Shown: in pieces, positions 30,294 to 41,114 of the stretch | Position numbering within the stretch: position 1 is the stretch's first letter | Layout of the letters: every line of letters begins with the position of its first letter | Source of the DNA: JADZAI01 sp046348585 | GTDB taxonomy: Bacteria > Pseudomonadota > Alphaproteobacteria > Micropepsales > Micropepsaceae | Reading direction: 5' to 3' | Assembly (NCBI GenBank): GCA_046348585.1 | Contig: JAXMDZ010000009.1 | Coordinates: forward strand, 33,817-97,816 | DNA: 64,000 nt | The notes under the pieces: generated by a model | The model's input: only the letters and a program-made list of their open reading frames with translations | What the model was told of the DNA's origin: nothing | The model's database searches: none | Program-made: the position numbers and the translations under genes

Positions 30294-31019
30294 TCAGTTC
30301 AGTTCGAACACCACGCCGACCTGCGCCGAAAGCCCGATTTCGCCCGACGCGATGGGCACCGAGGCGGCCGCCGCGTTCATGGTCTGCATGGCGACCGGCT
30401 GGTCGGACACGTAGCTCTCGCTGATCGACAGCGGCCGCCCGACGGCGGCCCCCAGCGCGCCCGCCATCAGATCCGCCTTGGCGCGGGCGTCCTTCATCGC
30501 GGCGACCCGGGCTTCGGCGAGCGCCGCCGCGCGGTCCGCCACGTCGAAGGTGAGGCCGTTGATCTGGTTCGCGCCGGCGGTGACGGTGAGATCGAGGATC
30601 TCGCCGAGGCGGGAGAGATCCTTCACCTTCAGCGTGATGCCGTTGACCGCCCGGTAGCCGGTGAGCTTCGGCGTGTAGGACGAGTTGTCGTAGATCGCGC
30701 TCAGCGACAGGCCGCTGGTCTGGATGTCGGTGACGCCGAAGCCGAGGCCCTTGAGGGCGTCGATCACCGCCTGCATCGCGGCGTTGTTGCGGTCGAGCGC
30801 CTCGCGCGGGGTGGCGGCGTCGAACGAGACGCCGAGCGAGAGCAGGGCGATGTCGGGGGCCATGCGGGCGGTGCCCGCGCCGTTGACGGTGATGGTGCGC
30901 GGCGGCTGCGGCGCGGCGGCGGTTGCGTCCTGGGCGGCGGCGGGGCGCGCCGGCAGGGCGACGAGCGCCGCCGGTCCGGCGAGGACGAGCGCGGCGAGAA
31001 GGGGGACGAAGGGTTTCAT
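30294..31019 (-). CDS. SIMPL (DUF541) domain protein, secreted
   Basis: 241 residues with a signal peptide ending RPAAAQ. The mature part opens RTITVNGAGTARMAPDIALL, the SIMPL/DUF541 start, and contains KGLGFGVTDIQTSGLSLSAIY, YRAVNGITLKV, and the helix AARVAAMKDARAKADLMAGA-like region LAEARVAAMKDARAKADLMA. It ends with ASGEIGLSAQVGVVFEL. Family members are periplasmic or outer-membrane-associated (for example BP26 of Brucella) and lack a firmly assigned activity. It is upstream of the S9 peptidase with a 159-base gap. Confidence 0.88.
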   Translation of the reverse strand: MKPFVPLLAALVLAGPAALVALPARPAAAQDATAAAPQPPRTITVNGAGTARMAPDIALLSLGVSFDAATPREALDRNNAAMQAVIDALKGLGFGVTDIQTSGLSLSAIYDNSSYTPKLTGYRAVNGITLKVKDLSRLGEILDLTVTAGANQINGLTFDVADRAAALAEARVAAMKDARAKADLMAGALGAAVGRPLSISESYVSDQPVAMQTMNAAAASVPIASGEIGLSAQVGVVFELN

Positions 31020-31123
31020 GGGGCGTCTCCTTGAGGGGGAGGCGCATGAGCGGCGGCAAATGGGCCGGAAGTGGGGCGGGCCTTGCCGGGGCGCGATTAG
31101 CTGATATTGGCTTGGGACAGGTG

Positions 31124-31200
31124 GGGCCTGTAGCTCAGTTGGTTAGAGCGGGCCGCTCATAACGGTCTGGTCCCAGGTTCAAGTCCTGGCGGGCCCACCA
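31124..31200 (+). tRNA. tRNA with CAU anticodon, probably tRNA-Ile2 (lysidine-modified)
   Basis: 77 bases with encoded CCA. The acceptor stem GGGCCTG pairs with CGGGCCC. The D arm is GCTC/GAGC, the anticodon stem GGCCG/CGGTC with loop CTCATAA (CAT at 31158-31160), and the T arm CCAGG/CCTGG around TTCAAGT. CAU could be Met elongator, initiator or Ile2. The first acceptor pair G1-C72 excludes the initiator. The GGGCCTG acceptor, which I recall for alphaproteobacterial tRNA-Ile(GAU), and the TGGTC variable loop favour Ile2, whose C34 would be changed to lysidine by TilS to read AUA. Confidence 0.9.
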
Positions 31201-31213
31201 TTCCCCTAAACAT

Positions 31214-31286
31214 CGGCAGAAAACGGGACTAGTCTGGAAACGAGGCGTTGACACTCCGGATTTAGGATCGTCGAGGGTTTCTGCCG
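31214..31286. repeat. Inverted repeat between the tRNA and the autotransporter gene
   Basis: CGGCAGAAA at 31214-31222 and TTTCTGCCG at 31278-31286 are perfect 9-base arms separated by 55 bases. The enclosed segment contains a TTGACA at 31248-31253 but no convincing -10. It could be a long hairpin, an operator pair, or a remnant of an insertion next to the tRNA. Confidence 0.45.
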
Positions 31287-31383
31287 GTTCAGTCGACGTT
31301 CACCATCGGGACGTTTACTTGGCGCCTGCGCTTAACTGCGGGCTGTCGCTTCGATGACAGGGACCTTTTTGGGGGGCCGCGTC

Positions 31384-33978
31384 ATGCCAGCATCCAGAGT
31401 CCTGCTCGTTTCCGCTTCGGGCCTCGCGCTTTGCCTTGCGCTGGCGCATCCGGCGGCGGCGCTTTCCGAAGGCGCGGCCGCGGGCGAGACGCTGGGCCTC
31501 AGGGGCAGCACCGACGGCGACGGCCAGGTGACCGAGGCGCTCGGCCGCTTCTCGATGCGCGAGGACGGCTTCCAGAGCGCGGACTACCGCCGCTATCTCG
31601 ACACCATCGAAACCTTCGGACTGGTTCACGCCTCGGGCTGGCTGCCCTGGAAGCCGAAGCCCACGCCGACGCCGACACCCACGCCCCGGCCGACGCCCGT
31701 GCCGACCCCCGTCCCGACGCCGGTGCCGACACCCATTCCGACGCCGGTTCCGACTCCGGTGCCGACGCCCGTCCCGACGCCGGTTCCGACCCCCGTCCCC
31801 ACGCCGGTTCCGACGCCAGCCCCGACCCCTGTCCCCACGCCGCCGCCGGTGATCGGCGGCACGAACGGGGCGGGCATCACCATCGCCATCCTCGATACCG
31901 GGGTGGATTTCAGCCACCCGGAATTCACCGGCCGCAGGTCCACCTACAGCACCTGCTTCAGCGGCGAGACCTGCCCGACCGCCGCCGCCCGCGCCGGCTA
32001 TGACGACGAGGGACACGGCACGCATGTCGCCGGCATCGCCGCGGGCGCGAGCCGCGGACGCGCGCCCGGCGCGACGATCATGTCGGTCAAGGTGCTCGAC
32101 AGCGACGGCTCCGGCTACACCAGCGACATCGCGCAGGGCATCCGCTATGCGGTCTCGAACGGCGCGCGCGTCATCAATATGAGCCTCGGCGGCGGGGGCG
32201 CGACCTCCTCCATGCAGTCGGCGCTGATCTATGCCGCGCCGCGCGCCGTGGTCGTTTCCGCCGCCGGCAATTCGGGCAATGGCTACGGCCCGGAATATCC
32301 GGCGGCCTTTGCGCTCACCACCGGCATTCGGGGCAGCCTGATCGTCGTCGGCGCGGTCAATTCGTCGAACCGGATCGCCAGCTTCTCCAACACCCCGGCC
32401 GGCGTCTGCACGGGCACGGTCGTGCGCTACTGCATGCGCGACTATTTCGTCGTCGCGCCGGGCGTGTCGATCTACTCCTCGGTGCCGGGCGGCTACGCCT
32501 ATTACTCCGGCACCTCGATGGCGACGCCCTATGTCGCGGGCGTGGTCGCGCAGGTGCTGGGGCAGAGCCCCTATCTGACGCCGCAGCAGGCGGTGGACAT
32601 CATCCTGCGCACCGCCACCGATCTCGGCGCGGCCGGGACCGACGACATCTACGGACGCGGCCTCGTCAATCCGGCGCGGGCCCTGTCGCCCGTCGGATTG
32701 ACCTCGCTGCCGGTCGCGGGCGCGACGACCGCCGATTTCACCGGCACCGGCGAGGCGCTGGCCGCCACGCTGACCGGACCGATCGGCGGGCGCATCGGCG
32801 CGAGCCGCCTGCTGAAGTCGGCCGTCCTGATCGACGCCTACGGACGCGATTACGCGGTGGACCTGACGGCCAGCGCCAGCGGCACGTCGCTGTCGGTGGG
32901 CGGGCTGATCGCCGATCACTATGCGTCCGTGCATCCCTTCGCGGTGGCGCGGGACGGCTTCGCGGTCAGCGGTTTCGCGGTCGATACCGACTCGCCGCAG
33001 CGCGCCTTCGGCCTGCGCGAGCAGGGCCAGGATGCGGCCCGCGTCCAGGATCTGACGGTGGCGATGCGCCTGTCCGACAGGTTCGAGGCCGCCGCCGCCT
33101 TCAACGCCGACATGGGCGGCCGGGTCGCCGCCTACGATCTCGGCGGCGATCTGCGCGCCCAGTCGCTGTTCATCGGCGCGAGCGCGGTGGACGGGCCCTA
33201 TCTGTCGCTTTCGGACGGCGGCGATTTCGCCGGCCTGTCCTACACGCCCTTCGACGATGTGACGGTGCGTCTCGCCTATATGCGCTCGGACCGAGAGACG
33301 CGGCTGCCGGGCGTCGATCTGGAGAGCTTCTCCATCGACCGTCAGCGGAACGTGACGTCGGCCGGGCAATCGTCCTCGACGGTCGCGCTGGCGCTCAACT
33401 GGGAGGCGGAGCGCTGGCTCGGCCTGTCGCTCAACGTGGCGCGGATCGCCGAGAGCGGCGGCCTGCTGGGCGGAACGGAAGCGGGCGCGCTGGCGATGAC
33501 CGACAGCGCCGTCACCTGGTCGGCCGGGCTGTCGGCGCGGGTCGAACTCGGCGACGGCTACCGCATGACGGCGTCCTACAGCCGCGGCCGGTCCGAGATC
33601 GAGCGCCTGCCGGGGTCGATCGTCACCGGATTCAGCGGCCTGACCACGGCGGCCTATGGCGTCGCGCTCACCAAGGAAGGCGTCTTCGGCGACGACGACC
33701 TGCTGGGCCTCGCCGTCACGCGGCCGATCCACATCGTCGACGGCACGGCGTCGCTGACGCTGGCGACCGGCGTCGATGCCGAACGTCGGATCGTCTATGG
33801 CAGCGAGCTGCTGGACCTTTCCGGCGCGGCGGCGACCAATGTCGAGCTCGGCTACAGCGCGCAGTTCCTGGACGGGCAGGTGAGCTTCTCGCTCTCCGCC
33901 GCCTATCAGATCGATGCGGGCGGCGTGGCGGGCGAGGACGGCGTGGCCGGCGTCGCGCGGTTCGCGCTGCGGTTCTGA
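31384..33978 (+). CDS. Subtilisin-type (S8) autotransporter serine protease
   Basis: 864 residues from MPASRVLLVSASGLALCLAL, a Sec signal peptide. A Pro/Thr/Val linker follows (about residues 90-155). The S8 protease domain has the triad Asp171 (AILDTGVDFSHPEF), His211 (GHGTHVAGIAAG) and Ser378 (SGTSMATPYVAGV). Residues about 450-864 form a C-terminal beta-barrel with alternating strands and a terminal Phe (VARFALRF), as in autotransporters recognised by the BAM complex. The protease is predicted to be surface-exposed or released. Start ATG 31384 is preferred over 31354 because it opens the signal peptide and follows a GGGGGG run. Confidence 0.9.
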   Translation: MPASRVLLVSASGLALCLALAHPAAALSEGAAAGETLGLRGSTDGDGQVTEALGRFSMREDGFQSADYRRYLDTIETFGLVHASGWLPWKPKPTPTPTPTPRPTPVPTPVPTPVPTPIPTPVPTPVPTPVPTPVPTPVPTPVPTPAPTPVPTPPPVIGGTNGAGITIAILDTGVDFSHPEFTGRRSTYSTCFSGETCPTAAARAGYDDEGHGTHVAGIAAGASRGRAPGATIMSVKVLDSDGSGYTSDIAQGIRYAVSNGARVINMSLGGGGATSSMQSALIYAAPRAVVVSAAGNSGNGYGPEYPAAFALTTGIRGSLIVVGAVNSSNRIASFSNTPAGVCTGTVVRYCMRDYFVVAPGVSIYSSVPGGYAYYSGTSMATPYVAGVVAQVLGQSPYLTPQQAVDIILRTATDLGAAGTDDIYGRGLVNPARALSPVGLTSLPVAGATTADFTGTGEALAATLTGPIGGRIGASRLLKSAVLIDAYGRDYAVDLTASASGTSLSVGGLIADHYASVHPFAVARDGFAVSGFAVDTDSPQRAFGLREQGQDAARVQDLTVAMRLSDRFEAAAAFNADMGGRVAAYDLGGDLRAQSLFIGASAVDGPYLSLSDGGDFAGLSYTPFDDVTVRLAYMRSDRETRLPGVDLESFSIDRQRNVTSAGQSSSTVALALNWEAERWLGLSLNVARIAESGGLLGGTEAGALAMTDSAVTWSAGLSARVELGDGYRMTASYSRGRSEIERLPGSIVTGFSGLTTAAYGVALTKEGVFGDDDLLGLAVTRPIHIVDGTASLTLATGVDAERRIVYGSELLDLSGAAATNVELGYSAQFLDGQVSFSLSAAYQIDAGGVAGEDGVAGVARFALRF
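31660..31845 (+). repeat. Proline-rich PTPV-type tandem repeat in the autotransporter gene
   Basis: About 15 units of a 12-base repeat encoding P-T-P-V/I/T/R/A. Codons vary (CCG, CCC, GTG, GTC, GTT), so the protein pattern is conserved more than the DNA. It forms an extended spacer between the signal region and the protease. Prone to unit-number change. Confidence 0.85.
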
Positions 33979-33999
33979 TTCGTCCGCCTGCGCGGCGGC

Positions 34000-34788
34000 T
34001 CAGGACGCCGCGCGGAAGGGATAGGCGAGCTGGCCGATGAGGCCGGGCGGAACCCGCTCGCCGACCCCGAAGACCTGCGGCTGGACGCCTTTCGGCATGT
34101 AGTAGGTGCCGAAGAGGATGTCCCACACCGGAAAGAGGCCCGCGAAATTGCGGTCGCGCCCTTCCTCGGCGCTGGTGTGGTGCCAGCGGTGGAAGCGCGG
34201 GCTCGCGATGACTGCGCGCAAGGGGCCGTAATCCCAGCTGAGATTGGCGTGCAGCGTCACCGCGTAGAGCGTGAAGACCGGCAGCACGCTGGCGACGGCG
34301 ATCGGCGCGAAGCCGATCGCCACCAGCGGCACGGCGTGGGCGAGCGCGCCCAGCGCATCGTTGAAGGGATGGACCCGGGCCGCCGCCAGCCAGTCGAGCT
34401 GGGCCGAGGAATGGTGGATCGCGTGGACCCGCCACCACCAGCCGCGATGCGTGTAGCGGTGGACCCAGTAGCCGATGAAATCGCCGAGCACGAAGATCGC
34501 CGCCGCCTGGACCCAGAGCGGCAGGGAGGCGACCGGCCCCCAGCCGTTCTTCAGATCGGGCAGGGCGACGCCGACGGCGAGCGCGACGGGCACGAGCGCC
34601 GCGACCGTGACGATCTGAACGAAGCCGCGATTGATGATCGGCGAGAGCAGCCAGTAGGCGAGATCGGTCCAGAAGCCCGGCCGGTAGAGGCGCTGGCCCC
34701 GGATCGAGGGCCAGAAATGCTGCAACACCGCATAGAGCGCGGCGAGGACCGCGAGGACGACGGCGATGGCGGCGATCTGACCCAGCAT
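34000..34788 (-). CDS. Sterol desaturase / fatty acid hydroxylase family protein
   Basis: 262 residues with about four to five hydrophobic segments. The histidine clusters of the family are present: HRYTHRG, VHAIHHSS, LHANLSWDYG and FHRWHHTSAEEGRD, which together coordinate a di-iron centre at the membrane surface. It ends FPVWDILFGTYYMPKG, also typical. Likely hydroxylates or desaturates a lipid (hopanoid, carotenoid or fatty acid); the substrate is not known. It is convergent with the autotransporter gene with a 21-base gap. Confidence 0.87.
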   Translation of the reverse strand: MLGQIAAIAVVLAVLAALYAVLQHFWPSIRGQRLYRPGFWTDLAYWLLSPIINRGFVQIVTVAALVPVALAVGVALPDLKNGWGPVASLPLWVQAAAIFVLGDFIGYWVHRYTHRGWWWRVHAIHHSSAQLDWLAAARVHPFNDALGALAHAVPLVAIGFAPIAVASVLPVFTLYAVTLHANLSWDYGPLRAVIASPRFHRWHHTSAEEGRDRNFAGLFPVWDILFGTYYMPKGVQPQVFGVGERVPPGLIGQLAYPFRAAS

Positions 34789-34951
34789 CGGCGGGGCTCC
34801 GGGCGAGGAACGGTTCTTCTATAACACCCCAGAGGGCCGGTTCCGTCGGCGGCGGCCGTCACGCCGGACGCCAAAGCCTTTGCCGCCCCGGGCGGCCTCG
34901 GCTAAAAGCCCCGCAAACCTGCACCCAGACCCGGTCCCCGCGGAGCCCCCA

Positions 34952-36606
<1,655 letters not shown>

Positions 36607-36610
<4 letters not shown>

Positions 36611-38088
36611 TCCGCGCCGGCGGGATCGCGGGCCGCCCAGCCTTCGGGCAGCGGCGGCCAGCGTCCGGTGCCGCCGTCCTGCATCAGCAGGCCGGTCAAG
36701 GTCCGGTCGAGATGCTGGGCGCGCCAGGCGAGCATCGCCTCGGCCTCGCGCAGCCGCGCCGCCGGGTCGGCCAGCGGCGTGCGCCAGGTGGGGTCGGCGG
36801 CAAGATCGAAGGCGAGCGCCTCGCCGTCGCCGAAATGCACATAGGCCGTCGTCTCGGTGCGCCGCACCGCGAGGGTCTGGCGCTCCAGGCGGCGGTCCCA
36901 CGGCCAGGCGGGCGGCGTGTCCGAGATGAAGCCGAAGCGCCAGTCGAACTCCCAATGCGCCGCCTCGCGCCACCAGGGCGGCTCGCCGCCGTCGAGGAAG
37001 GGCGTCAGCGGCAGGCCGTCGCACTGGACGGGCACCGGAACGCCCATCGCCTCGCAGAGCGTCGGGAACCAGTCCACGTTCTCGGTGAAGCGGGTGACGA
37101 CGCGGCCGCGCGCCTTGCCGGGGCGCGGATCGCGGACGATCGCCGGGATGTGGTAGCTCGCCTCGAAGAAGCCCATCTTCTGGATGAGGCCGTGGTCGCC
37201 GAGCTGCTCGCCATGGTCGGAGGTGACGATCACCAGCGTGTCGTCCCACTGGCCGAGCGCCTCCAGCGCGGCGCGGACGCGACCGAACTGGTGGTCGGCC
37301 TCGCTGACCATGCCGAAATACTGCGCGATCATGTGCCGCGCGGCGGCTTCGTCGGCCGGGGCGGCGAGGCGGGGATGCTGCATCAGTCCGTCATGCAGCC
37401 AGTGGCGCGTGCTTGACGGCGCGATCGGAAGCGGCATGGCGGCGGGATCGTACATCGAGGCGAAGCGCCCGGCGGCGGCGTAGGGCTCGTGCGGACGCAG
37501 CTGGCTGAGATGGGCGAACCACGGCCGTTTCTGCGCGCGGAGCCAGTCGATCAGGCGGTCGGCGAGGAAGGCCGAGAGGCTGAAGGCCTCGTCGCGCTGG
37601 GATTCGGTGGCGATGGCGGCGTCGGCGTCGCCCGGCACGGTGAAGCCTTGGGCGCGCAGCCAGGCGATCCAGCTGTCGGGGTGGCCGGAGCGCAGGCGAT
37701 GGCCTTCGACGAAGCCGGGCAGCAGCCCCTCATAGGTCGAAAGGCGCGGATCGGCCGGGCCGAGCGCGACGCGCGGGTCGATGCTCTGGTCGGTGTAGCC
37801 GAAGAGGGTGGGCTCGTAACCGGCGCGGCGGGCGGCGAGGGCGATGTTGTCGAAGCGCGCGTCCAGCGGCGTGCCGTTCGCCACAACGCGGTGGTTCATC
37901 TGATAGAGGCCCGCATAGAGGCTGGCGCGGCCGGGGCCGCACGGCGCGCACTGGCTGTAGTGGCGGGCGAAGCGCACGCCCTCGGCCGCGAGGCGGTCGA
38001 GATGGGGCGTGCGGACGATGGCGTGTCCGGCGGCCGAGAGGCAGTCGCCGCGGAACTGGTCGAGCGTCACCAGCAGGATGTTGGTCAT
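36607..38088 (-). CDS. Sulfatase / phosphonate monoester hydrolase
   Basis: 493 residues of the alkaline phosphatase superfamily. The N-terminal metal site is LVTLDQFRGD. The formylglycine motif is C-G-P-G-R at residues 50-54 (within QCAPCGPGRASLYAG), and a second metal site is TSDHGEQLGDHGLIQK. The DQ in place of DD and the CGPGR context look more like phosphonate or phosphodiester monoesterases than classical arylsulfatases. Modification of Cys50 to formylglycine needs a maturase, not seen in the window. No signal peptide, so probably cytoplasmic. Its stop shares CTAG with the convergent EttA stop. Confidence 0.85.
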
Positions 38089-38091
38089 GGC

Positions 38092-38919
38092 TCAGGGCTT
38101 CTTGACGACGATGGTGACGCGCAGATCGCAGATCGAGAAATCGGCGCGCTTCTGGCCGCGGATCGCCCCGACATAGGAGAGGAAATCGACGCTGGCCGGA
38201 CGGATCGCGGTGACGACCGGGCGCTCGTCCTCGGGCATGTCGGCGGCGATGCGCACGCGGGTCAGGACGTCGGGCCGGGCGGGCGGCTCGCCCGCTTCAA
38301 GCGCGAACACGGTTTCGAGGCCGGAGACCGTCATGCCGAAGGCGGTGTAGAGGCGGTCGAGGCGGCGGGCCGCGCCGCGCATGAAGAAGAATTCGCTGTT
38401 GGCGCTGTCGAAGCTGTCGCCGCGCCCCATGCCGACGACGCCCGGACAGAACGCGCCCCAGGTTTCGGTCGTGCCCTGGGCGCGGCGGGCGTCCTCGGCG
38501 GCCGAGACGGTTTCGACCGGGAGCGTGCCGAGAAAGCCGGCGGTGCCATCCGAGCGGGTGACGATGGCGACATAGCCCGCATCCGGCGGCAGGCGGTTCG
38601 AGAACTCCGGCGGCAGGTCGGGATGGGCGGAGACGCCGCCGTCCTTGTTGTCGGGATTGCCGGTCTGGGCGACGAAGCCGTCGATCACCCGGTGGAACTG
38701 AAGCCCGTCATAGACGCCCTCGCGGGCGAGCAGCTTGATCCGCTCGACCGCCCTGGGCGCGAGGTCGGGCCGCAGCTCGACCATGATGCGGCCCTTGGTG
38801 GTGTCGATGACCAGCAGGTTTTCGGGGTCGAGCGTGCGCCAGTCGGGATCTTCGCCCGCACAGGCGGTGGGCAGCGTCAGCGTGGCGGCGAGCAGGGCGG
38901 CGAGGACGGTGGGGCGCAT
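38092..38919 (-). CDS. Cyclophilin-type peptidylprolyl isomerase, exported
   Basis: 275 residues. A signal sequence with TACAG may be lipoprotein-like. The cyclophilin core follows: IDTTKGRIMVELRPDLAPRAVERI, active-site region GLQFHRVIDGFVAQTGNPDNKDGG (catalytic Arg retained) and a diverged GMGRGDSFDSANSEFFFMRG in place of the usual SMANAGPNTNGSQFFI-type segment. A C-terminal extension of about 60 residues is not part of the core. It probably assists folding in the periplasm. It precedes the sulfatase by three bases, so co-transcription is likely. Confidence 0.86.
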   Translation of the reverse strand: MRPTVLAALLAATLTLPTACAGEDPDWRTLDPENLLVIDTTKGRIMVELRPDLAPRAVERIKLLAREGVYDGLQFHRVIDGFVAQTGNPDNKDGGVSAHPDLPPEFSNRLPPDAGYVAIVTRSDGTAGFLGTLPVETVSAAEDARRAQGTTETWGAFCPGVVGMGRGDSFDSANSEFFFMRGAARRLDRLYTAFGMTVSGLETVFALEAGEPPARPDVLTRVRIAADMPEDERPVVTAIRPASVDFLSYVGAIRGQKRADFSICDLRVTIVVKKP

Positions 38920-38951
38920 GGATCGAGCCTAGCATCCGGCCGGGGGTGGGG

Positions 38952-40943
38952 TCACATCGGATAGCCGAAGCGCCCGGCCCAGGGCGCGAGGATCGGGAGG
39001 ACCGGGGCCATCTCGGCGCGGTATTTCGTCCAGCGCCCGTCGGCGCTGCGGTAGAGCGGCTGGACGATCTGCGAATAGCTGGGCGTGCGGATATGGGCGC
39101 GGGACGCCGCCGTCGCCTGATGATCGAGCACCGCGCCGCTCCACGAGAGGCCGAGATAGTCGAGCAGGGCGCGGGCCGTGCCTTCCAGATCGGCGATCAT
39201 TGTCTCGTAGCGCACGGCGTGGACGTCGAGCGGCAGCAGCTCGCGGCAGCGGAACCAGAAGCTCATCACGCGGTCGTAGAGCAGCGCCGAGTCCTCAAGC
39301 GTCAGGAAGCTCGCCATCGCCGCGTTGATGCGGAAATTCTGCATGAAGCAGGACAGAACCGCGTCGCAGGGATGACGTTCGGCGAAGATGAACTTCGCGT
39401 CCGGGAAGAGGCGGTGGATGAGCGGCGTCCGCACCAGATGGAGCGGCAGCTTGTCGATGACGAGGCGGTTCCCGGCGTCCGGCGCGAGGGCGTCGAGTTC
39501 GCGGAAATAGAGCGCCCGGAGCGCGTCGATTTCGGCGGGCGGCAGATCGGGCAGGCGCTCCATCCCGCCCGCCCGCTCGGCGACGCGCTGGAGCAGTGGC
39601 TCCTCCTCCAGCACCAGCGTGTCCTTGTGGCCCATCAGCACCGTGTCGAGCAGCGTCGTGCCGGAGCGCGGGAAGCCGACGAGGAAGGCGGGCGAGGGCC
39701 GTCCCGCCGGGGCATGGGGCGTCCAGCGCGCCGCCCAGTCCGCCGTCGCGGCCGCGATCTGGCGCTCGACCGCCTCGCGGTAATCGGCGATGCGGTGGCC
39801 GGCGGCGAGATAGGGCGCGGCGGCGAGCGCGTTGACCTCTGCGAAGGCGGCGAAGGCTTCGGCATGGTGGCCGAGCTTGTCGGCGAGCTGGCCGATGAGG
39901 CGGGCGCGGGCGAGATCGAGGCCGGTGCCCGCGACGTCGAGGGCGCGGGCGGCGGCGAGGGCTTCCGCATGGCGTCCGGCGCGCTGGTCTTCGAGGATGC
40001 GCAGCATCGCCGTCTCGCCTTCGGGCACCCCGGCGGCGCGCGCCGCGGGGGCGAGCGCGGCGAGATCGGCGAGGCGGTTATGCTGCTCCAGCAGCAGGCC
40101 CAGATTGACGTAAGGCAGTCCGGCGGCCGGCCTCAGCGTGATGGCGGCGCGATAGGCGCGTTCGGCGCTTGCGATGTCCTCAAGCTGGCCGTGGGCGTCG
40201 CCGAGCGCGAGCTGGGCCGCCCAGTCGCGCGGGCTCCGCCGCAGCGCTTCGGCAAGCGGGGCGAGCGCCTCGGCGGCGCGGCCGAGACGGGTGAGGGCGA
40301 TGCCCTTCTCGGCCAGCGCCGCGTTGTCGGCCGGGGCGGCGGCGAGGCGGGCGTCGAGCACGGCAAGCGCCTCGCCGCCGCGTCCGGCCTCGATGAGGAC
40401 GCGGGCGAGGCTGAGATGGGCGGCGGCGAGATCGGGCGCGAGGCGGCGGGCGCGGTCGAGGGCGGCGATCGCGCCGCTGAGGTCGCTGCGCTCGCGCCGT
40501 GCGTTGCCGAGATTGTTCCAGGCTTCGGCGAAGTCGGGCTGGGCGGCGACCGCCGCCTCATAGGCGGCGACGGCTTCGGCGGAACGGCCGAGGTTCTTGA
40601 GGATGTCGCCGCGCAGGCGCAGCAGATCGGGCGCGGGGGCGGGAACGGCGGCGGGCGCGGTGAGCCGTTCGGCCTCGGCCGCCTCGCCCGCATCGAGCCG
40701 CAGCTTGGCGAGATTGGCGCGGGTGCGCTGGTTCGCCGGATCGGCGGCGAGCGAGCGGGCGAGATAGTCGGCCGCCTTCGCGGCGTTGCCGGCCTGCGCG
40801 GCGACGACGCCGAGAAACTGGAGCAGACCCGGATGGCGCGGCGCGGCCTTCAGCGCCGTCTCGCCCGCCGCCAGCGCGCCCGCGAGGTCGCCGCGCGCGT
40901 GAAGCGCGAGAGCCTGCCGGAGAGCGTCGGGAGGGCCGGACAT
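38952..40943 (-). CDS. TPR repeat-sulfotransferase fusion protein
   Basis: 663 residues. The N-terminal 370 or so residues are tandem TPR helices (for example ALALHARGDLAGALAAGETA, EAWNNLGNARRERSDLSGAI, LPYVNLGLLLEQHNRLADLA). The C-terminal 260 residues are a PAPS-dependent sulfotransferase-like domain with the 5'-phosphosulfate loop FLVGFPRSGTTLLDTVL, a 3'-phosphate-binding FIFAERHPCDAVLSCFMQNF, and the RYETMIADL segment. This architecture is common in Alphaproteobacteria, acceptor unknown. ATG 40943 is chosen; the much longer open frame upstream is opposite the aldo-keto reductase and is a shadow. Confidence 0.86.
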   Translation of the reverse strand: MSGPPDALRQALALHARGDLAGALAAGETALKAAPRHPGLLQFLGVVAAQAGNAAKAADYLARSLAADPANQRTRANLAKLRLDAGEAAEAERLTAPAAVPAPAPDLLRLRGDILKNLGRSAEAVAAYEAAVAAQPDFAEAWNNLGNARRERSDLSGAIAALDRARRLAPDLAAAHLSLARVLIEAGRGGEALAVLDARLAAAPADNAALAEKGIALTRLGRAAEALAPLAEALRRSPRDWAAQLALGDAHGQLEDIASAERAYRAAITLRPAAGLPYVNLGLLLEQHNRLADLAALAPAARAAGVPEGETAMLRILEDQRAGRHAEALAAARALDVAGTGLDLARARLIGQLADKLGHHAEAFAAFAEVNALAAAPYLAAGHRIADYREAVERQIAAATADWAARWTPHAPAGRPSPAFLVGFPRSGTTLLDTVLMGHKDTLVLEEEPLLQRVAERAGGMERLPDLPPAEIDALRALYFRELDALAPDAGNRLVIDKLPLHLVRTPLIHRLFPDAKFIFAERHPCDAVLSCFMQNFRINAAMASFLTLEDSALLYDRVMSFWFRCRELLPLDVHAVRYETMIADLEGTARALLDYLGLSWSGAVLDHQATAASRAHIRTPSYSQIVQPLYRSADGRWTKYRAEMAPVLPILAPWAGRFGYPM

Positions 40944-41114
40944 CTTGGGCGCGATCCTGGGCGATGAGTTTCCGCCGCCGTGATGCCCATTTCGCCGCGG
41001 CCGCGCAATGGCGGGTGCGGCACGGCGTCCGCGGCCGGACGGTTCCTTGCGCCCGCCCCGGCGGCGTGCGACCAAACCGGCGCATAACGCATAACATCGC
41101 GGGAAGAGGGCATC

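Noticed and set aside
31124..31200. Calling the CAU tRNA an initiator or elongator tRNA-Met
   Set aside because: G1-C72 pairs fully, so it is not initiator. The acceptor GGGCCTG and variable loop look like tRNA-Ile, making Ile2 more likely, though elongator Met is not fully excluded.
31248..31253. TTGACA as -35 of the autotransporter promoter
   Set aside because: No acceptable -10 lies 15-19 bases downstream.
31660..31845. Tandem repeat considered as a CRISPR-like array
   Set aside because: Units are contiguous 12-mers without spacers and lie in frame, coding PTPV repeats.
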